Program-made: the position numbers and the translations under genes
Assembly: GCA_018824085.1 (NCBI GenBank)
Contig: JAHJHI010000025.1
Coordinates: forward strand, 1-58,794
DNA length: 58,794 bases
Origin: Gammaproteobacteria bacterium
GTDB lineage: Bacteria; Pseudomonadota; Gammaproteobacteria; Burkholderiales; Rhodocyclaceae
Direction of reading: 5' to 3'
Shown: piece by piece, positions 9,470 through 18,586 of the stretch
Layout of the letters: each line of letters starts with the position of its first letter
Position numbering within the stretch: position 1 is the stretch's first letter
Notes under the pieces: generated by a model
Database searches by the model: none
Told to the model about the DNA's origin: nothing
The model's input: the letters and a program-made list of their open reading frames with translations, nothing else

Positions 9470-10792
9470 ATGAATAACTCGAAGAAACCTGTCATCGTGG
9501 TCGTTGGCGGCGGCGCCGGCGGCCTTGAACTGGTCACGCAACTCGGCGACCGCTTTGCTGCGCGCGGCGAGGCGGACATCGTGCTGGTGGATGCGTCGCC
9601 CATCCACATCTGGAAGCCGCATCTGCATGAAGTCGCGGCCGGGCGCATGGACATGCACATGCACAGCCTTGAATACGTGGCGCAGGCGCGCTGGCACAAC
9701 TTTGAATTCCAGCTCGGGCGAATGACCGCGATCGACCGCGGCCGCAAGACCATCCACATCGAGGCAGTGGCCGACTTCGACGGCGACCCCATGCTGCCGG
9801 AGCGGGAGCTGCACTACGACTATCTGGTCATTGCGATCGGCAGTACCGTGAATACCTTCGGCATTCCCGGTGCCGAAACACACACGATGGCGCTGGACAC
9901 GACGCACGATGCGGAGCGTTTTCGCCAGAAGCTGGTGGCGGCCTGCATGCGGGCCGACGCACGTGCGGAGCGCGGTGAGCCGCATGAGGTGTCCATCGCC
10001 ATCATCGGAGCCGGCGCGACCGGCGTCGAGCTTTCGGCGGAACTGCGCCACACGAGCAAGGTGCTGCGGGCATTTGGCGTGCACAGCATGGATCCGCGGC
10101 AGGACGTGCGCATCACGCTGATCGAGGCGGCGGATCGCGTGCTGCCGGCGTTGCCCGAGCGCATTTCCGCTTCGGCGGAAGAATTGCTGCGTGGCATGGG
10201 AATCGACGTGCTGAAGTCGGAGCGCGTCAGCGAGGTGCGCGCCGAGGGGCTTGCGACCGCCAGTGGTCATTTCATCCGTGCGGACCTGATGGTGTGGGCC
10301 GCCGGCATCAAGGCCCCCAACATGCTCTCGGAGTTCGGGGGGCTGGAGTCGAACCGGATCAATCAGCTGGTGGTTGACGACCATCTGACCTGCACGCGTG
10401 ACCCGGACGTATTCGCCTTCGGCGACTGCGCGGCCTGTACCTGGCTGGGGGGCGAAGGGACGATTCCGCCCCGCGCCCAGGCGGCACACCAGCAGGCGAG
10501 CTATCTGGTCAAGGTGTTCGGCGTCCGCCTGCGCGGCAAGCGTGATCCGGGCCCGTTCCGCTATCGCGATTTCGGTTCGCTGGTGTCACTCGGCAAGAGC
10601 GGCGCCACCGGCAACCTGATGGGTGGCGTCATCGGCGGCAGCATGTTCATCGAAGGGCTGGTGGCCCGCATGATGTACCGCTCGCTGTACCAGATGCACC
10701 AGATTGCGCTGCACGGGTGGATCAAGAGTTCGCTCGATGCGCTGGCCCGCTTCATCAAGTCGAGTACCGAGCCACACGTCAAGCTGCATTGA
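9470..10792 (+). CDS. ndh: Type II NADH dehydrogenase (NAD(P)/FAD-dependent oxidoreductase)
   Basis: A 440-aa flavoprotein of the NDH-2 family, which transfers electrons from NADH to quinone at the membrane surface without pumping protons. The FAD-binding motif VVGGGAGGLE is at the N-terminus, the NADH-binding motif IIGAGATGVELS is in the middle, and DVFAFGDCAAC marks the second FAD segment. The C-terminal part (MMYRSLYQMHQIALHGW) is amphipathic and fits membrane attachment. It stands alone, 193 bp after dsbB, and converges with moeB. Confidence 0.88.
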   Translation: MNNSKKPVIVVVGGGAGGLELVTQLGDRFAARGEADIVLVDASPIHIWKPHLHEVAAGRMDMHMHSLEYVAQARWHNFEFQLGRMTAIDRGRKTIHIEAVADFDGDPMLPERELHYDYLVIAIGSTVNTFGIPGAETHTMALDTTHDAERFRQKLVAACMRADARAERGEPHEVSIAIIGAGATGVELSAELRHTSKVLRAFGVHSMDPRQDVRITLIEAADRVLPALPERISASAEELLRGMGIDVLKSERVSEVRAEGLATASGHFIRADLMVWAAGIKAPNMLSEFGGLESNRINQLVVDDHLTCTRDPDVFAFGDCAACTWLGGEGTIPPRAQAAHQQASYLVKVFGVRLRGKRDPGPFRYRDFGSLVSLGKSGATGNLMGGVIGGSMFIEGLVARMMYRSLYQMHQIALHGWIKSSLDALARFIKSSTEPHVKLH

Positions 10793-10814
10793 GGCGCGCG
10801 CAGCGCGGCCCGGC

Positions 10815-11573
10815 TTACCGGGTGTCGCGCGCGCCGCACACGGCGCATTCAGCGTCGCGCGGCAGCGCTATGCTGCGCCACTCCATGCCCAGCGCGTCGA
10901 GCAGCAGCAGGCGCCCTGCCAGAGATTTTCCTGTCTGCGCCAGCAGTTTCAGGGCTTCCGCCGCTTGCATCGTGCCGATGATGCCGGTCAGCGGAGCGAA
11001 CACCCCCATCACCGCACAGCGGACTTCTTCCGCGTCGCCTCCTTCCGGAAACAGGCAGTGGTAGCACGGCGCGTCCGGCTCGCGACTGTCGAATACGGCA
11101 ACCTGCCCGTCGAAGCGGATGGCGGCTCCCGACACCAGCGGCGTGCGCGTGGCTACGCAGGCGCGATTGACTGCGTGCCGGGTGGCGAAATTGTCGCAGC
11201 AATCCAGCACCACATCGGCGGCGGCCACTTCGGCCAGCAGTGCGTCGCCGGAGAGTCGCGTCTGTAGCGCGATGACTTCGGTGCCGGGATTGATGTCGTG
11301 CAGGGCGGTGCGCGCGGATTCGACCTTGGGGTGTCCGACCGTGCTGTCGCGGTGCAGGATCTGGCGTTGCAGATTGGTCAGGTCCACGGTGTCGTCGTCG
11401 GCGATCACCAGCGTGCCGACGCCGGCTGCCGCCAGATAGAGTGCGGCCGGGCAGCCCAGGCCGCCGGCGCCGACGACGAGGACGCGCGATTGCAGGAATC
11501 GCTCCTGTCCTTCGATGCCGATCGGGTCGAGCAGGATGTGCCGGCTGAAGCGCAGCAGTTGCTGGTCGTTCAT
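10815..11573 (-). CDS. moeB: Molybdopterin-synthase/sulfur-carrier adenylyltransferase (MoeB/ThiF family)
   Basis: A 252-aa E1-like adenylyltransferase that activates the C-terminal glycine of a sulfur-carrier protein such as MoaD or ThiS. The ATP-binding segment is VVGAGGLGCPAALYLAAAG, followed by DLTNLQRQILH. Two CxxC pairs (CYHC and CAVC) form the structural zinc site. MoeB and ThiF are hard to separate by sequence; MoeB is preferred because of the N-terminus LLRFSRHILL. It is the last gene of the leftward group ctpA, Cys/His-rich unknown, moeB. Confidence 0.85.
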   Translation of the reverse strand: MNDQQLLRFSRHILLDPIGIEGQERFLQSRVLVVGAGGLGCPAALYLAAAGVGTLVIADDDTVDLTNLQRQILHRDSTVGHPKVESARTALHDINPGTEVIALQTRLSGDALLAEVAAADVVLDCCDNFATRHAVNRACVATRTPLVSGAAIRFDGQVAVFDSREPDAPCYHCLFPEGGDAEEVRCAVMGVFAPLTGIIGTMQAAEALKLLAQTGKSLAGRLLLLDALGMEWRSIALPRDAECAVCGARDTR

Positions 11574-11627
11574 GGATGACGGGTGTGGCAGGGCAGAGTG
11601 GCGGCGACGTCCCTGTGCACGGACGGA

Positions 11628-12089
11628 TCAGCGGTAATCGCGAAGCTCCGTCGGCGTGTCGTCGTGGTCGCCGTGTGGGTGATGCTGCCAGGCCTTGACG
11701 TAGATTTCATTGGACTTCTTGATCAGCCGTTCCGGCTGGCGCAGGTTGCGCAACTGGGTGTCTTCGCAGAAAAAAAGCATTGCACGGATCAGGCGCATCG
11801 TCAGCGACGAGTCCAGCAGGAAACCGTGTGCACGGAGCATGCGTTCGATGCTGCGGAAGCTGTGGTCGGCCAGGCTGTATTCAATGGCAAGCGCACGTCC
11901 GCGCTGCCCGGTGACCGTGATGCTGCCCAGAGATGACAGCAAGGCGGCAGCGCTTTCGACGTCACGCGTACAGCGACGGCAGAAGCGCAGTTCGCGGTGC
12001 TTCATCAGGCCCGCTTGCGGACCATAACCGGGTTTGCGTGGCGCGCGATGTTCGCGGCCGAAGCGACGCTGACTGGCAGATGCAACCAT
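11628..12089 (-). CDS. Conserved protein with CxxC and His-rich tail between ctpA and moeB
   Basis: A 153-aa protein of unknown function. An Arg-rich start is followed by a CRRC pair (about residue 38). A region (SSLGSITVTGQRGRALAIEY then SIERMLRAHGFLLD) has the beta-alpha-beta rhythm of small ferredoxin-like domains such as HMA. The tail contains HHPHGDHDD. The ATG at 12089 has an AGGAG site 7 nt upstream, so the start is well supported. It is co-oriented with ctpA upstream (86 bp) and moeB downstream (54 bp). Metal binding is only a suggestion from the Cys and His residues. Confidence 0.6.
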   Translation of the reverse strand: MVASASQRRFGREHRAPRKPGYGPQAGLMKHRELRFCRRCTRDVESAAALLSSLGSITVTGQRGRALAIEYSLADHSFRSIERMLRAHGFLLDSSLTMRLIRAMLFFCEDTQLRNLRQPERLIKKSNEIYVKAWQHHPHGDHDDTPTELRDYR

Positions 12090-12109
12090 GATTCAGCTCC
12101 TGCATCCGG

Positions 12110-12144
12110 CGCCGGCACAGTCCGTTGTCGGGGCTGTGCCGGCG
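12110..12144 (-). repeat. Inverted repeat in the ctpA to unknown-gene gap
   Basis: An 11-bp perfect inverted repeat (CGCCGGCACAG and its complement) flanks a 13-nt loop in the leader of the 153-aa gene. No T tract follows on either strand, so it is not a classical terminator. It could be an mRNA stability or processing hairpin that uncouples ctpA expression from the genes downstream. Confidence 0.5.
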
Positions 12145-12175
12145 TCCGGCCCGGACCGCGCAGGCGCGGCGGGCC

Positions 12176-13570
12176 TCAGTTTTTCTGGATGATCTGCAAA
12201 CCCTTCAGCAGATTCAACGCCTGGGTGAACTGGTAGTCGGTCTTCGTCGCGAATTCGAACGGGGCAGACGGCTTTGACGTTTCCGGCTCGCGCTTCTCGG
12301 AATCCGGCGTGGCCTTGTCGTCGCTGTCCGGCATGACCACGACCGGCATTTCGCTTTCCTTGTCGTTGTTCAGGTGACGGTCGAGATCGGCTTCGCGCAG
12401 GCGCATGCCCGAGGTGCCGTTGGCGGTCTCCTCCACGACGATGTCCGGCACGATGCCCTTGGCCTGGATCGAACGGCCGCTCGGCGTGTAGTAGCGCGCC
12501 GTCGTCAGCTTGATGGCCGTGTTGTTGGTCAGCGGAAGAATCGTCTGCACGGAGCCCTTGCCGAAGGTCTGGGTGCCCATGATGACGCCGCGCTTGTGGT
12601 CCTGCAGTGCTCCGGCGACGATTTCGGATGCCGATGCGGAGCCAGAATTCACCAGCACGACGAGCGGCACCGTCTTCACGCCGGCCGGCAGGCTCAGCAG
12701 GAAGTCGTCGCGCGAGCCGCGCAGGTAGTCTTCCGGCGACGCGACGAAGCGCCGCTTTGCATCCTCCGTGCGGCCGTCGGTCGATACGACGAGCGCCTGC
12801 GGCGGCAGGAACGCCGCCGATACGCCGACGGCGCCATGCAGCAGACCACCCGGGTCGTTGCGCAGGTCGAGCACGAGGCCCTTCAGCTCGCCGTCCTTGT
12901 AGAGCTTGTCGATGGCCTTGGCCAGGTCTTCGGCGCTGTGTTCCTGGAATTGCGTCAGGCGCAGGTAGCCGTAACCGGGTTCGACCAGCTTGGACTTCAC
13001 GCTCTGCACCTTGATCACTTCGCGCGTGAGATTGACTTCGATCGGCTTGATTTCACCCTTGCGGGCGATGGTCAGGCGAATGCTCGTGTTCGGCTTGCCA
13101 CGCATGCGCTTGACCGCGTCGCCGAGCGACAGGCCCTTGGTCGAGGTGTCATCCAGCTTGATGATCAGGTCGCCTGCCTTGACGCCGGCGCGGAAGGCGG
13201 GGGTGTCCTCGATCGGGGACACGACCTTCACGAAGCCGTCTTCCATGCCGACTTCGATGCCGAGCCCGCCGAATTCACCCTGCGTGCCCGCTTGCAGATC
13301 CTTGAAAGCGTCCTGATCGAGATAGGCCGAGTGCGGGTCGAGGCCGGACAGCATGCCGCTGATCGCGTGCGTGATCAGCTGTTTGTCATCCACCGGTTCG
13401 ACATAACCCATCTTGACGGCATTCAGCACGTCCGCGAACTGACGCAATTCCTCGACCGGCAGTGTGGCGCCGACCGGTTTATTCGCATTGGCGGAGAAAT
13501 TGAGACTGAGCAGTACGCCGGCGAACAATCCGACCATGACCAGTCCCGTTTGCTGCAGCTTCTTTTGCAT
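12176..13570 (-). CDS. ctpA: Carboxy-terminal processing protease CtpA (S41 family)
   Basis: A 464-aa periplasmic serine protease. An N-terminal signal anchor (GLVMVGLFAGVLLSLNF) is followed by a PDZ domain (GGLGIEVGMEDGFVKVVSP) and the S41 catalytic core. The nucleophile is the serine in GSASASEIVAGAL; the general base lysine is in FGKGSVQ. The family trims C-termini of cell-wall hydrolases and lipoproteins. The ATG at 13570 has GGAG 8 nt upstream; the GTG at 13579 would overlap that site. It lies directly behind envC (33 bp), which suggests joint control of cell-wall hydrolysis. Confidence 0.94.
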   Translation of the reverse strand: MQKKLQQTGLVMVGLFAGVLLSLNFSANANKPVGATLPVEELRQFADVLNAVKMGYVEPVDDKQLITHAISGMLSGLDPHSAYLDQDAFKDLQAGTQGEFGGLGIEVGMEDGFVKVVSPIEDTPAFRAGVKAGDLIIKLDDTSTKGLSLGDAVKRMRGKPNTSIRLTIARKGEIKPIEVNLTREVIKVQSVKSKLVEPGYGYLRLTQFQEHSAEDLAKAIDKLYKDGELKGLVLDLRNDPGGLLHGAVGVSAAFLPPQALVVSTDGRTEDAKRRFVASPEDYLRGSRDDFLLSLPAGVKTVPLVVLVNSGSASASEIVAGALQDHKRGVIMGTQTFGKGSVQTILPLTNNTAIKLTTARYYTPSGRSIQAKGIVPDIVVEETANGTSGMRLREADLDRHLNNDKESEMPVVVMPDSDDKATPDSEKREPETSKPSAPFEFATKTDYQFTQALNLLKGLQIIQKN

Positions 13571-13603
13571 CGAAAGCACTCCGCTTGTGTGTCGGCAGCG
13601 AGC

Positions 13604-14842
13604 CTAGCGGGACACCCATTTCAGCGGGTCCAGCGCCTGCCCTTCATGCCGTAATTCAAAGTATAAACCTGATTCCGAAGCCCCACCGCTGCTGCCGATG
13701 GCGGCGATCACGTCGCCACCCCGCACGTTCGAACCAACCGATTTCAGCAGCGCTTCGTTGTTGCCATAGACACTCAGGTAGTGGTCGCCGTGGTCGACGA
13801 TGATCAGGTTGCCGAATCCGCGCAGCCAGTCAGCGAAAACAACGGTTCCGGCTGCCACGGACTTGACCTCTCCTGCGTTGGCGCGAATGAAAATGCCACG
13901 CAGCGGTGTACCGCCATCCGCGCCTTGGGCACCAAAGCCGCGCGCAAGTTCGCCGCTCGCCGGCCACGGCAGCTTGCCCCGCAGTTTCGAGAACGCGAGG
14001 CCGCCGAGATCGACCGGCCTCGATTGCACTATCTCGCCGCCGCGGCCCGTGTTGCCGGGCTCTTCGGGGCGGGTGGATGGCCGTGCTTCCGGCTTCTGGG
14101 GCGGTGGAGTCGGGCGGGCGCTCTTTTTCGACAGCGCTTCGATGAGCCGGCTCAGCCGCGCTTCATCGCGCTTGAGTGTTGCCAGTTCGCGGCGTTCGCT
14201 GCGCAGCTGCGTCGAGATGCGGGCCAGCACCTTGCGCCGTGCCTCGTGTTCGGACTGAAGGCGTTTGCGTTCGCTCACCCGGGCTGTTTCGAGCGAACGC
14301 AGCTGTTCGAGCTGTGCGTCCTGCTGCGCCAGCAGCTCTCGATGATGTTCGAGCGCCGCGCGGTGGGTGTCCATCAGGTCGAGCTGGCTTTTCGACAGGC
14401 CGCGCAGGTAGTAGAGATCCCGCGCGCCCTGGTTCGGATCGGTGCCCGATAGCAGGTGGCGCAGCGCGTCGGCCTCGCCGGCGAGCTGATGACCGCGCAA
14501 CAGCTGCACGAGCTGCGCTTGCTGGGCGCGCAGCGTTTCCTCGTCGTCCTTGATGGCTTCGCGCGTGCGGGCCAGCGCGCCTTCGACGTCCTTGCGTTGC
14601 GTACTGATGTCGCGCAGGGCGCGCGTTGCATCCGAAATGGCCTTGTCAGACCCCCGCAGTTCGTCGCGGGCCTCACGCTGCGCGCTCTCCGACTGGTTCA
14701 GGTCGTCACGCAGCGCTTCCATGCGCTGCTGCAGCGCCCGCAACTGCTCTGGACTCGTCTGAGCGGACCGTTCCGCGTGCGAGGCGCTGCTGAGGGCGAG
14801 GCACAGCAGCAGGGGCAGCAGCCGGCCGATCACTCCATCCAC
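13604..14842 (-). CDS. envC: Murein hydrolase activator EnvC (coiled coil plus degenerate LytM domain)
   Basis: A 412-aa periplasmic protein: signal peptide ([16 protein letters not shown]), long coiled coil (about 30-250), a Pro-rich linker, then a C-terminal LytM/M23 domain. The zinc ligands of active M23 peptidases are gone: the HxGxD site reads LRGIFI and the HxH site reads GLYFELR, as in EnvC proteins that activate amidases rather than cut peptidoglycan. It has a GTG start overlapping the end of gpmA by 13 bp. The gpmA, envC, ctpA order is a recurrent proteobacterial arrangement. Confidence 0.9.
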   Translation of the reverse strand: MDGVIGRLLPLLLCLALSSASHAERSAQTSPEQLRALQQRMEALRDDLNQSESAQREARDELRGSDKAISDATRALRDISTQRKDVEGALARTREAIKDDEETLRAQQAQLVQLLRGHQLAGEADALRHLLSGTDPNQGARDLYYLRGLSKSQLDLMDTHRAALEHHRELLAQQDAQLEQLRSLETARVSERKRLQSEHEARRKVLARISTQLRSERRELATLKRDEARLSRLIEALSKKSARPTPPPQKPEARPSTRPEEPGNTGRGGEIVQSRPVDLGGLAFSKLRGKLPWPASGELARGFGAQGADGGTPLRGIFIRANAGEVKSVAAGTVVFADWLRGFGNLIIVDHGDHYLSVYGNNEALLKSVGSNVRGGDVIAAIGSSGGASESGLYFELRHEGQALDPLKWVSR

Positions 14843-15648
14843 GGGGTGCGGGATTCGGACTGCGGGTCCTCGGCGCCCGGAATCGGCGGGCGCTGGCGCT
14901 GCGGCACGCCGCGACTCTGATTCGCAACGGCGTCGATCGCGGCGCGGATCGCTTCCTGATCACCGAGGTAGTAGTGGCGGATCGGCTTCAGGCTCTCGTC
15001 GAGCTCATAGACCAGCGGTTGCGCGGTCGGGATGTTGAGGCCGAGGATGTCCTGTTCAGACACGTCGTCCAGATATTTGATGAGTGCACGCAGGCTGTTT
15101 CCGTGCGCCACGATGAGGACGTTCTTGCCGTGCCGGATCTGCGGCGCGATTTCCGCGTCCCAGAACGGAATGACGCGCGCTACCGTGTCTTTCAGACACT
15201 CGGTGCGCGGAAAGCTTTCGTTCGGCACGTCGGCGTAGCGCGGGTTCTTGCGGTCGAGCCGCGGGTCGTCCTCTTCCAGCGCCGGAGGCGGTGTGTCGTA
15301 GGAACGGCGCCACGCCAGCACCTGTTCCTCGCCGAACTTCTGCGCGGTCTGCGCCTTGTTCAATCCCTGCAGCGCGCCGTAGTGGCGCTCGTTGAGGCGC
15401 CAGTTCGGCCGCACCGGAATCCACAGCAGGTTCATCTGTTCGAGCGCGACGTAGAGTGTCTTGTTGGCGCGCTTGAGCACCGAGGTGAAGGCGAGATCGA
15501 AGCGGTATCCTTCACGGTGCAGCAGGCGGCCCGCCTCGCGGGCCTCGATTTCGCCTTTTTCGGTCAGACCGACATCGGTCCAGCCAGTGAATCTGTTTTC
15601 CTTGTTCCAGACGGATTCGCCATGGCGCAGCAGAACGAGCTTGTACAT
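14830..15648 (-). CDS. gpmA: 2,3-bisphosphoglycerate-dependent phosphoglycerate mutase
   Basis: A 272-aa cytoplasmic glycolytic enzyme. The catalytic histidine lies in LLRHGES (H9), with [10 protein letters not shown] and [11 protein letters not shown] as further active-site segments. The family core ends near [19 protein letters not shown]. About 20 extra residues follow, rich in Pro, Gln and Arg, so the protein is longer than the common 250 aa. The gene is divergent from the yibN-like gene across 257 bp and is first in the gpmA, envC, ctpA group. Confidence 0.97.
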   Translation of the reverse strand: MYKLVLLRHGESVWNKENRFTGWTDVGLTEKGEIEAREAGRLLHREGYRFDLAFTSVLKRANKTLYVALEQMNLLWIPVRPNWRLNERHYGALQGLNKAQTAQKFGEEQVLAWRRSYDTPPPALEEDDPRLDRKNPRYADVPNESFPRTECLKDTVARVIPFWDAEIAPQIRHGKNVLIVAHGNSLRALIKYLDDVSEQDILGLNIPTAQPLVYELDESLKPIRHYYLGDQEAIRAAIDAVANQSRGVPQRQRPPIPGAEDPQSESRTPWME

Positions 15649-15905
15649 ATCAAATAGGGGTGTAGTTGAGCGCGGCGTCCCGGTGCGACTTGATTCCCTG
15701 CTGACTTGTGGTCTGTAGGTGGGGCGACCGCGCTTGGGCTAAAATGCGCATTTTCCCAGAAAACGCGCCGCACGGCCCCGTAAAAAATCGACACACCGTG
15801 ATGATCCATCGGGTGGCGGTTGCCGCAAGTGCGCATCCGGGCCACTTCTCCGGCGCTGTCTGCAGCGTCGTCCCGATCAAAAAATACTGGTTGCACCCTT
15901 ATTAC
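15649..15905. promoter_or_regulatory. Divergent promoter region between gpmA and the yibN-like gene
   Basis: 257 bp between two divergently transcribed genes. A TAAAAT hexamer near 15738-15743 with TTGGGC just upstream of it is the only promoter-like element I noted, and its spacing is not canonical. An in-frame open stretch extends leftward from the rhodanese gene but is not conserved-looking. Confidence 0.35.
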
Positions 15906-16316
15906 ATGGAATTTCTCAAGCTGAACTACATCTGGGCCATCACCGCCGTCATGAGCGGCGCCGGCCTCATCATCCTGTCCCTGCGCCAGAAGGTGTCGGG
16001 CCCGAAGGTATCGTCCGCCCGGGCGACCCAGCTCATCAATCGCGAGGACGCGCAGGTGATCGACGTGCGTGATCAGGCGGAGTGGGCCAAGGGCCGCATC
16101 AGCGGTTCGCGTCACATTCCCCTGGCGGAGCTGGACAAGCGCATGGGGGAACTTGAGAAGTTCAAGCAACGTCCTGTCATTGTCGCCTGCGCGAGCGGCA
16201 GCCGCTCTTCGAGCGCGTGCTCGGCGTTGCGCAAGGCCGGTTTCGAGCAGGTGTTCGCACTCGACGGCGGGCTGGGCGCCTGGGAGCAGGCCGGATTGCC
16301 GCTGACGAAAAAGTGA
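15906..16316 (+). CDS. Membrane-anchored rhodanese-like protein (YibN-like)
   Basis: A 136-aa protein with one N-terminal transmembrane helix (about residues 8-26) and a cytoplasmic rhodanese domain. The active-site loop is CASGSRS with Cys95. RDQAEWAKGRISGSRHIPL is the typical CH2-region. I chose the ATG at 15906 because the longer frame adds unrelated residues. The order yibN-like, grxC, secB, gpsA matches the E. coli yibN-grxC-secB-gpsA locus, which supports the assignment. It may act in sulfur transfer, but its substrate is unknown. Confidence 0.88.
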   Translation: MEFLKLNYIWAITAVMSGAGLIILSLRQKVSGPKVSSARATQLINREDAQVIDVRDQAEWAKGRISGSRHIPLAELDKRMGELEKFKQRPVIVACASGSRSSSACSALRKAGFEQVFALDGGLGAWEQAGLPLTKK

Positions 16317-16323
16317 ACTGACC

Positions 16324-16581
16324 ATGGCTCGAGTATTGATGTACACCAGTGGCTACTGCCCGTATTGCTCGCAAGCGGAGCGCCTGTTGCTGAGCAAGGG
16401 GGTTGCCGACATCGAGAAGGTGCGCATCGATATCGACCCCGAGCAGCGGGCTGAAATGATGCAGAAAACAGGCAGGCGTACAGTGCCGCAGATCTATATC
16501 GACGACTTCCATGTCGGCGGGTGCGATGACTTGTACGCGCTGGACCGTGAAGGCAAGCTGGATCCCTTGCTGCAGGCGTAA
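16324..16581 (+). CDS. grxC: Glutaredoxin 3
   Basis: An 85-aa dithiol glutaredoxin that uses glutathione to reduce disulfides. The active site is C12-P-Y-C15; TVPQIYIDD contains the cis-proline, and GGCDDLYALD is the glutathione-binding end. It begins 7 bp after the rhodanese gene and is followed by secB, as in E. coli. Confidence 0.96.
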   Translation: MARVLMYTSGYCPYCSQAERLLLSKGVADIEKVRIDIDPEQRAEMMQKTGRRTVPQIYIDDFHVGGCDDLYALDREGKLDPLLQA

Positions 16582-16624
16582 TGCCGGATAGTGCAGCGTT
16601 TTATCACCAACCGAGAAGCGAAAA

Positions 16625-17101
16625 ATGGCCGACGAAGCAGTGCAACCCCAACAGCCCCAGGGCCCCGTCTTTTCCATCGAAAAGGTCTATGTGAAGGACC
16701 TGTCGCTCGAGGTGCCGAACGCGCCGGAAGTGTTCCTGAACCGTGAAAACCCCAATGTGCAGATCCAGTTGCAGACCGAGGGCAAGGCCGTGCAGGACGG
16801 CGTCTATGACGTGACGCTGACGGTGACCGTCACCGCCACCATCGGCGAGAAAACGATGTTCCTGGTGGAGGCGCGTCAGGCCGGCATTTTCCAGATCCGC
16901 AATGTGCCGCAGGACGATCTGCAGCCCATCCTCGGCATCGCGTGCCCGAACATCCTGTTCCCGTATGCGCGTGAGACCGTGTCGGACTCGATCAATCGCG
17001 CGGGTTTCCCGCCGGTCATTCTTGCGCCGGTGAATTTCGAAGCGCTGTACCAGCAGCGCAATCAGGCGGCACAGGCTCCGGAAAGCCCCACCGTCCAGTG
17101 A
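16625..17101 (+). CDS. secB: Protein-export chaperone SecB
   Basis: A 158-aa cytosolic chaperone that keeps preproteins unfolded and delivers them to Sec[18 protein letters not shown] near the N-terminus, [20 protein letters not shown] and [14 protein letters not shown] are highly conserved SecB segments. The stop codon shares its final A with the ATG of the next gene (TGATG), indicating coupling. Confidence 0.98.
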   Translation: MADEAVQPQQPQGPVFSIEKVYVKDLSLEVPNAPEVFLNRENPNVQIQLQTEGKAVQDGVYDVTLTVTVTATIGEKTMFLVEARQAGIFQIRNVPQDDLQPILGIACPNILFPYARETVSDSINRAGFPPVILAPVNFEALYQQRNQAAQAPESPTVQ

Positions 17102-17547
17102 TGAAGGCCGCTGTGCTGACCGCGCTGATCGTGTTCGCGAGCCCGATCGCCATCGCGGCGTCGGGCGTCGAGTTCCGTTCCGTATCCGACGTGGCGGTGA
17201 TGTATGACGCGCCGTCCCGCGAGGCTCGCCAGCAGTTCGTCATTGCCCGCGACACGCCGGTCGAGGTCGTGCGCAGCCAGGCCGGATGGGTCAAGGTCCG
17301 GGAGCCGGGCGGCATGCTTGCCTGGCTGGAATCGTCGGTGCTGGCGCCACGCCGCACGCTTATCGTGTCCGCCGAGCGAGCCCGCGTGCTGGCGCGCGCC
17401 GAAGATGCAGCGCCGCTGGTGTTCGAGGCGGAGCGCCATGTGTTGCTGGAACCGCTGTTCGAGCCGGCGCCCGCCGGCTGGGCGCGAGTGAAGCATCGCG
17501 ACGGCCAGAGCGGGTTCGTGCGCATTTCCCAGGTGTGGGGTCTGTGA
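17101..17547 (+). CDS. Secreted SH3-domain protein
   Basis: A 148-aa protein with an N-terminal signal peptide ([16 protein letters not shown]) and one or two bacterial SH3-type domains: [15 protein letters not shown] with the pattern up to [15 protein letters not shown], then a second weaker repeat ending [16 protein letters not shown]. Such domains often bind peptidoglycan or periplasmic proteins. It is inserted between secB and gpsA, which are adjacent in E. coli, and overlaps secB by one base. Function is unknown. Confidence 0.75.
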   Translation: MKAAVLTALIVFASPIAIAASGVEFRSVSDVAVMYDAPSREARQQFVIARDTPVEVVRSQAGWVKVREPGGMLAWLESSVLAPRRTLIVSAERARVLARAEDAAPLVFEAERHVLLEPLFEPAPAGWARVKHRDGQSGFVRISQVWGL

Positions 17548-17560
17548 CAGGGGGTGTGCG

Positions 17561-18586
17561 GTGAAAGTATGCGTTCTGGGTGCGGGCGCGTGGGGAACCG
17601 CGCTTGCCATCGCATTTGCGCAGGACCATGAGGTGCGTCTTTGGACGCGCAATGCGGCGCATGCCTCTGCGTTGCGCGAGCAGCGCAGCAACGCCCGTTA
17701 TCTGCCGGACGTTGCGCTGCCGGACTCCGTGTCGGTGTTTGACGACGAACAGTCGGCGCTGGCGGGCTGCGAACTGGCACTGATCGTCACGCCCATCGCC
17801 GGTCTGCGGACAGCGCTCGTGGCCGTTGCCAAATCCGGCGTCCCGGCCGTGCTCTGGGCCTGCAAGGGATTCGAGGCAAAAACCGGCATGCTGCCCAGCG
17901 CGGTGGCGGCGCAGGAGCTGCCGGAGCAGGTGGCGCGCGGGGCGCTGAGCGGGCCGAGTTTCGCGATCGAGGTGGCGCGCGGCATGCCGACCGCCATTAC
18001 CGTCGCAAGCAACGACATCGAGTTTGCCACCGGTGTCGCGGCCAATCTGCACAGCCCGCGCCTGCGCCTCTATGCGCACGACGACCTGATAGGCGTGGAG
18101 GTCGGCGGCGCCGTCAAGAACGTGCTCGCCATCGCGACCGGCGTGTGCGACGGACTCGGTTTCGGCATGAATGCGCGCGCTGCGCTGATCACGCGCGGGC
18201 TGGCGGAAATCGCCCGCCTTGGCGAGGCGCTGGGCGGGCATGGCATCACTTTCATGGGGTTGGCCGGCATGGGTGACCTCATCCTGACCTGTACCGGCGA
18301 CCTGTCGCGCAATCGCCGCGTAGGCCTGATGCTGGCCGAAGGCCTGGCGCTGTCCGACGTGCTGACACGGCTCGGGCATGTTGCCGAAGGCGTGTCGACG
18401 GCGCGTGAAGCAGCGGCGCTGTCGCGTCGGCTGGGTGTCGACATGCCGATCACGCGCGCGGTGTCGGATGTGCTCGACGGACGCATCTCGGCGGTCGATG
18501 CGGCAGAGCGGTTGATGGCGCGCGACCCGAAGATCGAGCAGGAGGACGTGATCCAGCGGGCCCAGGAAGGGAATCAGGAAGGCTGA
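17561..18586 (+). CDS. gpsA: Glycerol-3-phosphate dehydrogenase [NAD(P)+]
   Basis: A 341-aa cytoplasmic enzyme that makes sn-glycerol 3-phosphate for phospholipid synthesis. The dinucleotide motif [12 protein letters not shown] is at residues 5-16. [16 protein letters not shown] and [15 protein letters not shown] (with the catalytic lysine) are diagnostic. The start is a GTG at 17561. The 3' end overlaps the end of convergent trmL by 13 bp. It closes the yibN-like, grxC, secB, gpsA block. Confidence 0.97.
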   Translation: MKVCVLGAGAWGTALAIAFAQDHEVRLWTRNAAHASALREQRSNARYLPDVALPDSVSVFDDEQSALAGCELALIVTPIAGLRTALVAVAKSGVPAVLWACKGFEAKTGMLPSAVAAQELPEQVARGALSGPSFAIEVARGMPTAITVASNDIEFATGVAANLHSPRLRLYAHDDLIGVEVGGAVKNVLAIATGVCDGLGFGMNARAALITRGLAEIARLGEALGGHGITFMGLAGMGDLILTCTGDLSRNRRVGLMLAEGLALSDVLTRLGHVAEGVSTAREAAALSRRLGVDMPITRAVSDVLDGRISAVDAAERLMARDPKIEQEDVIQRAQEGNQEG

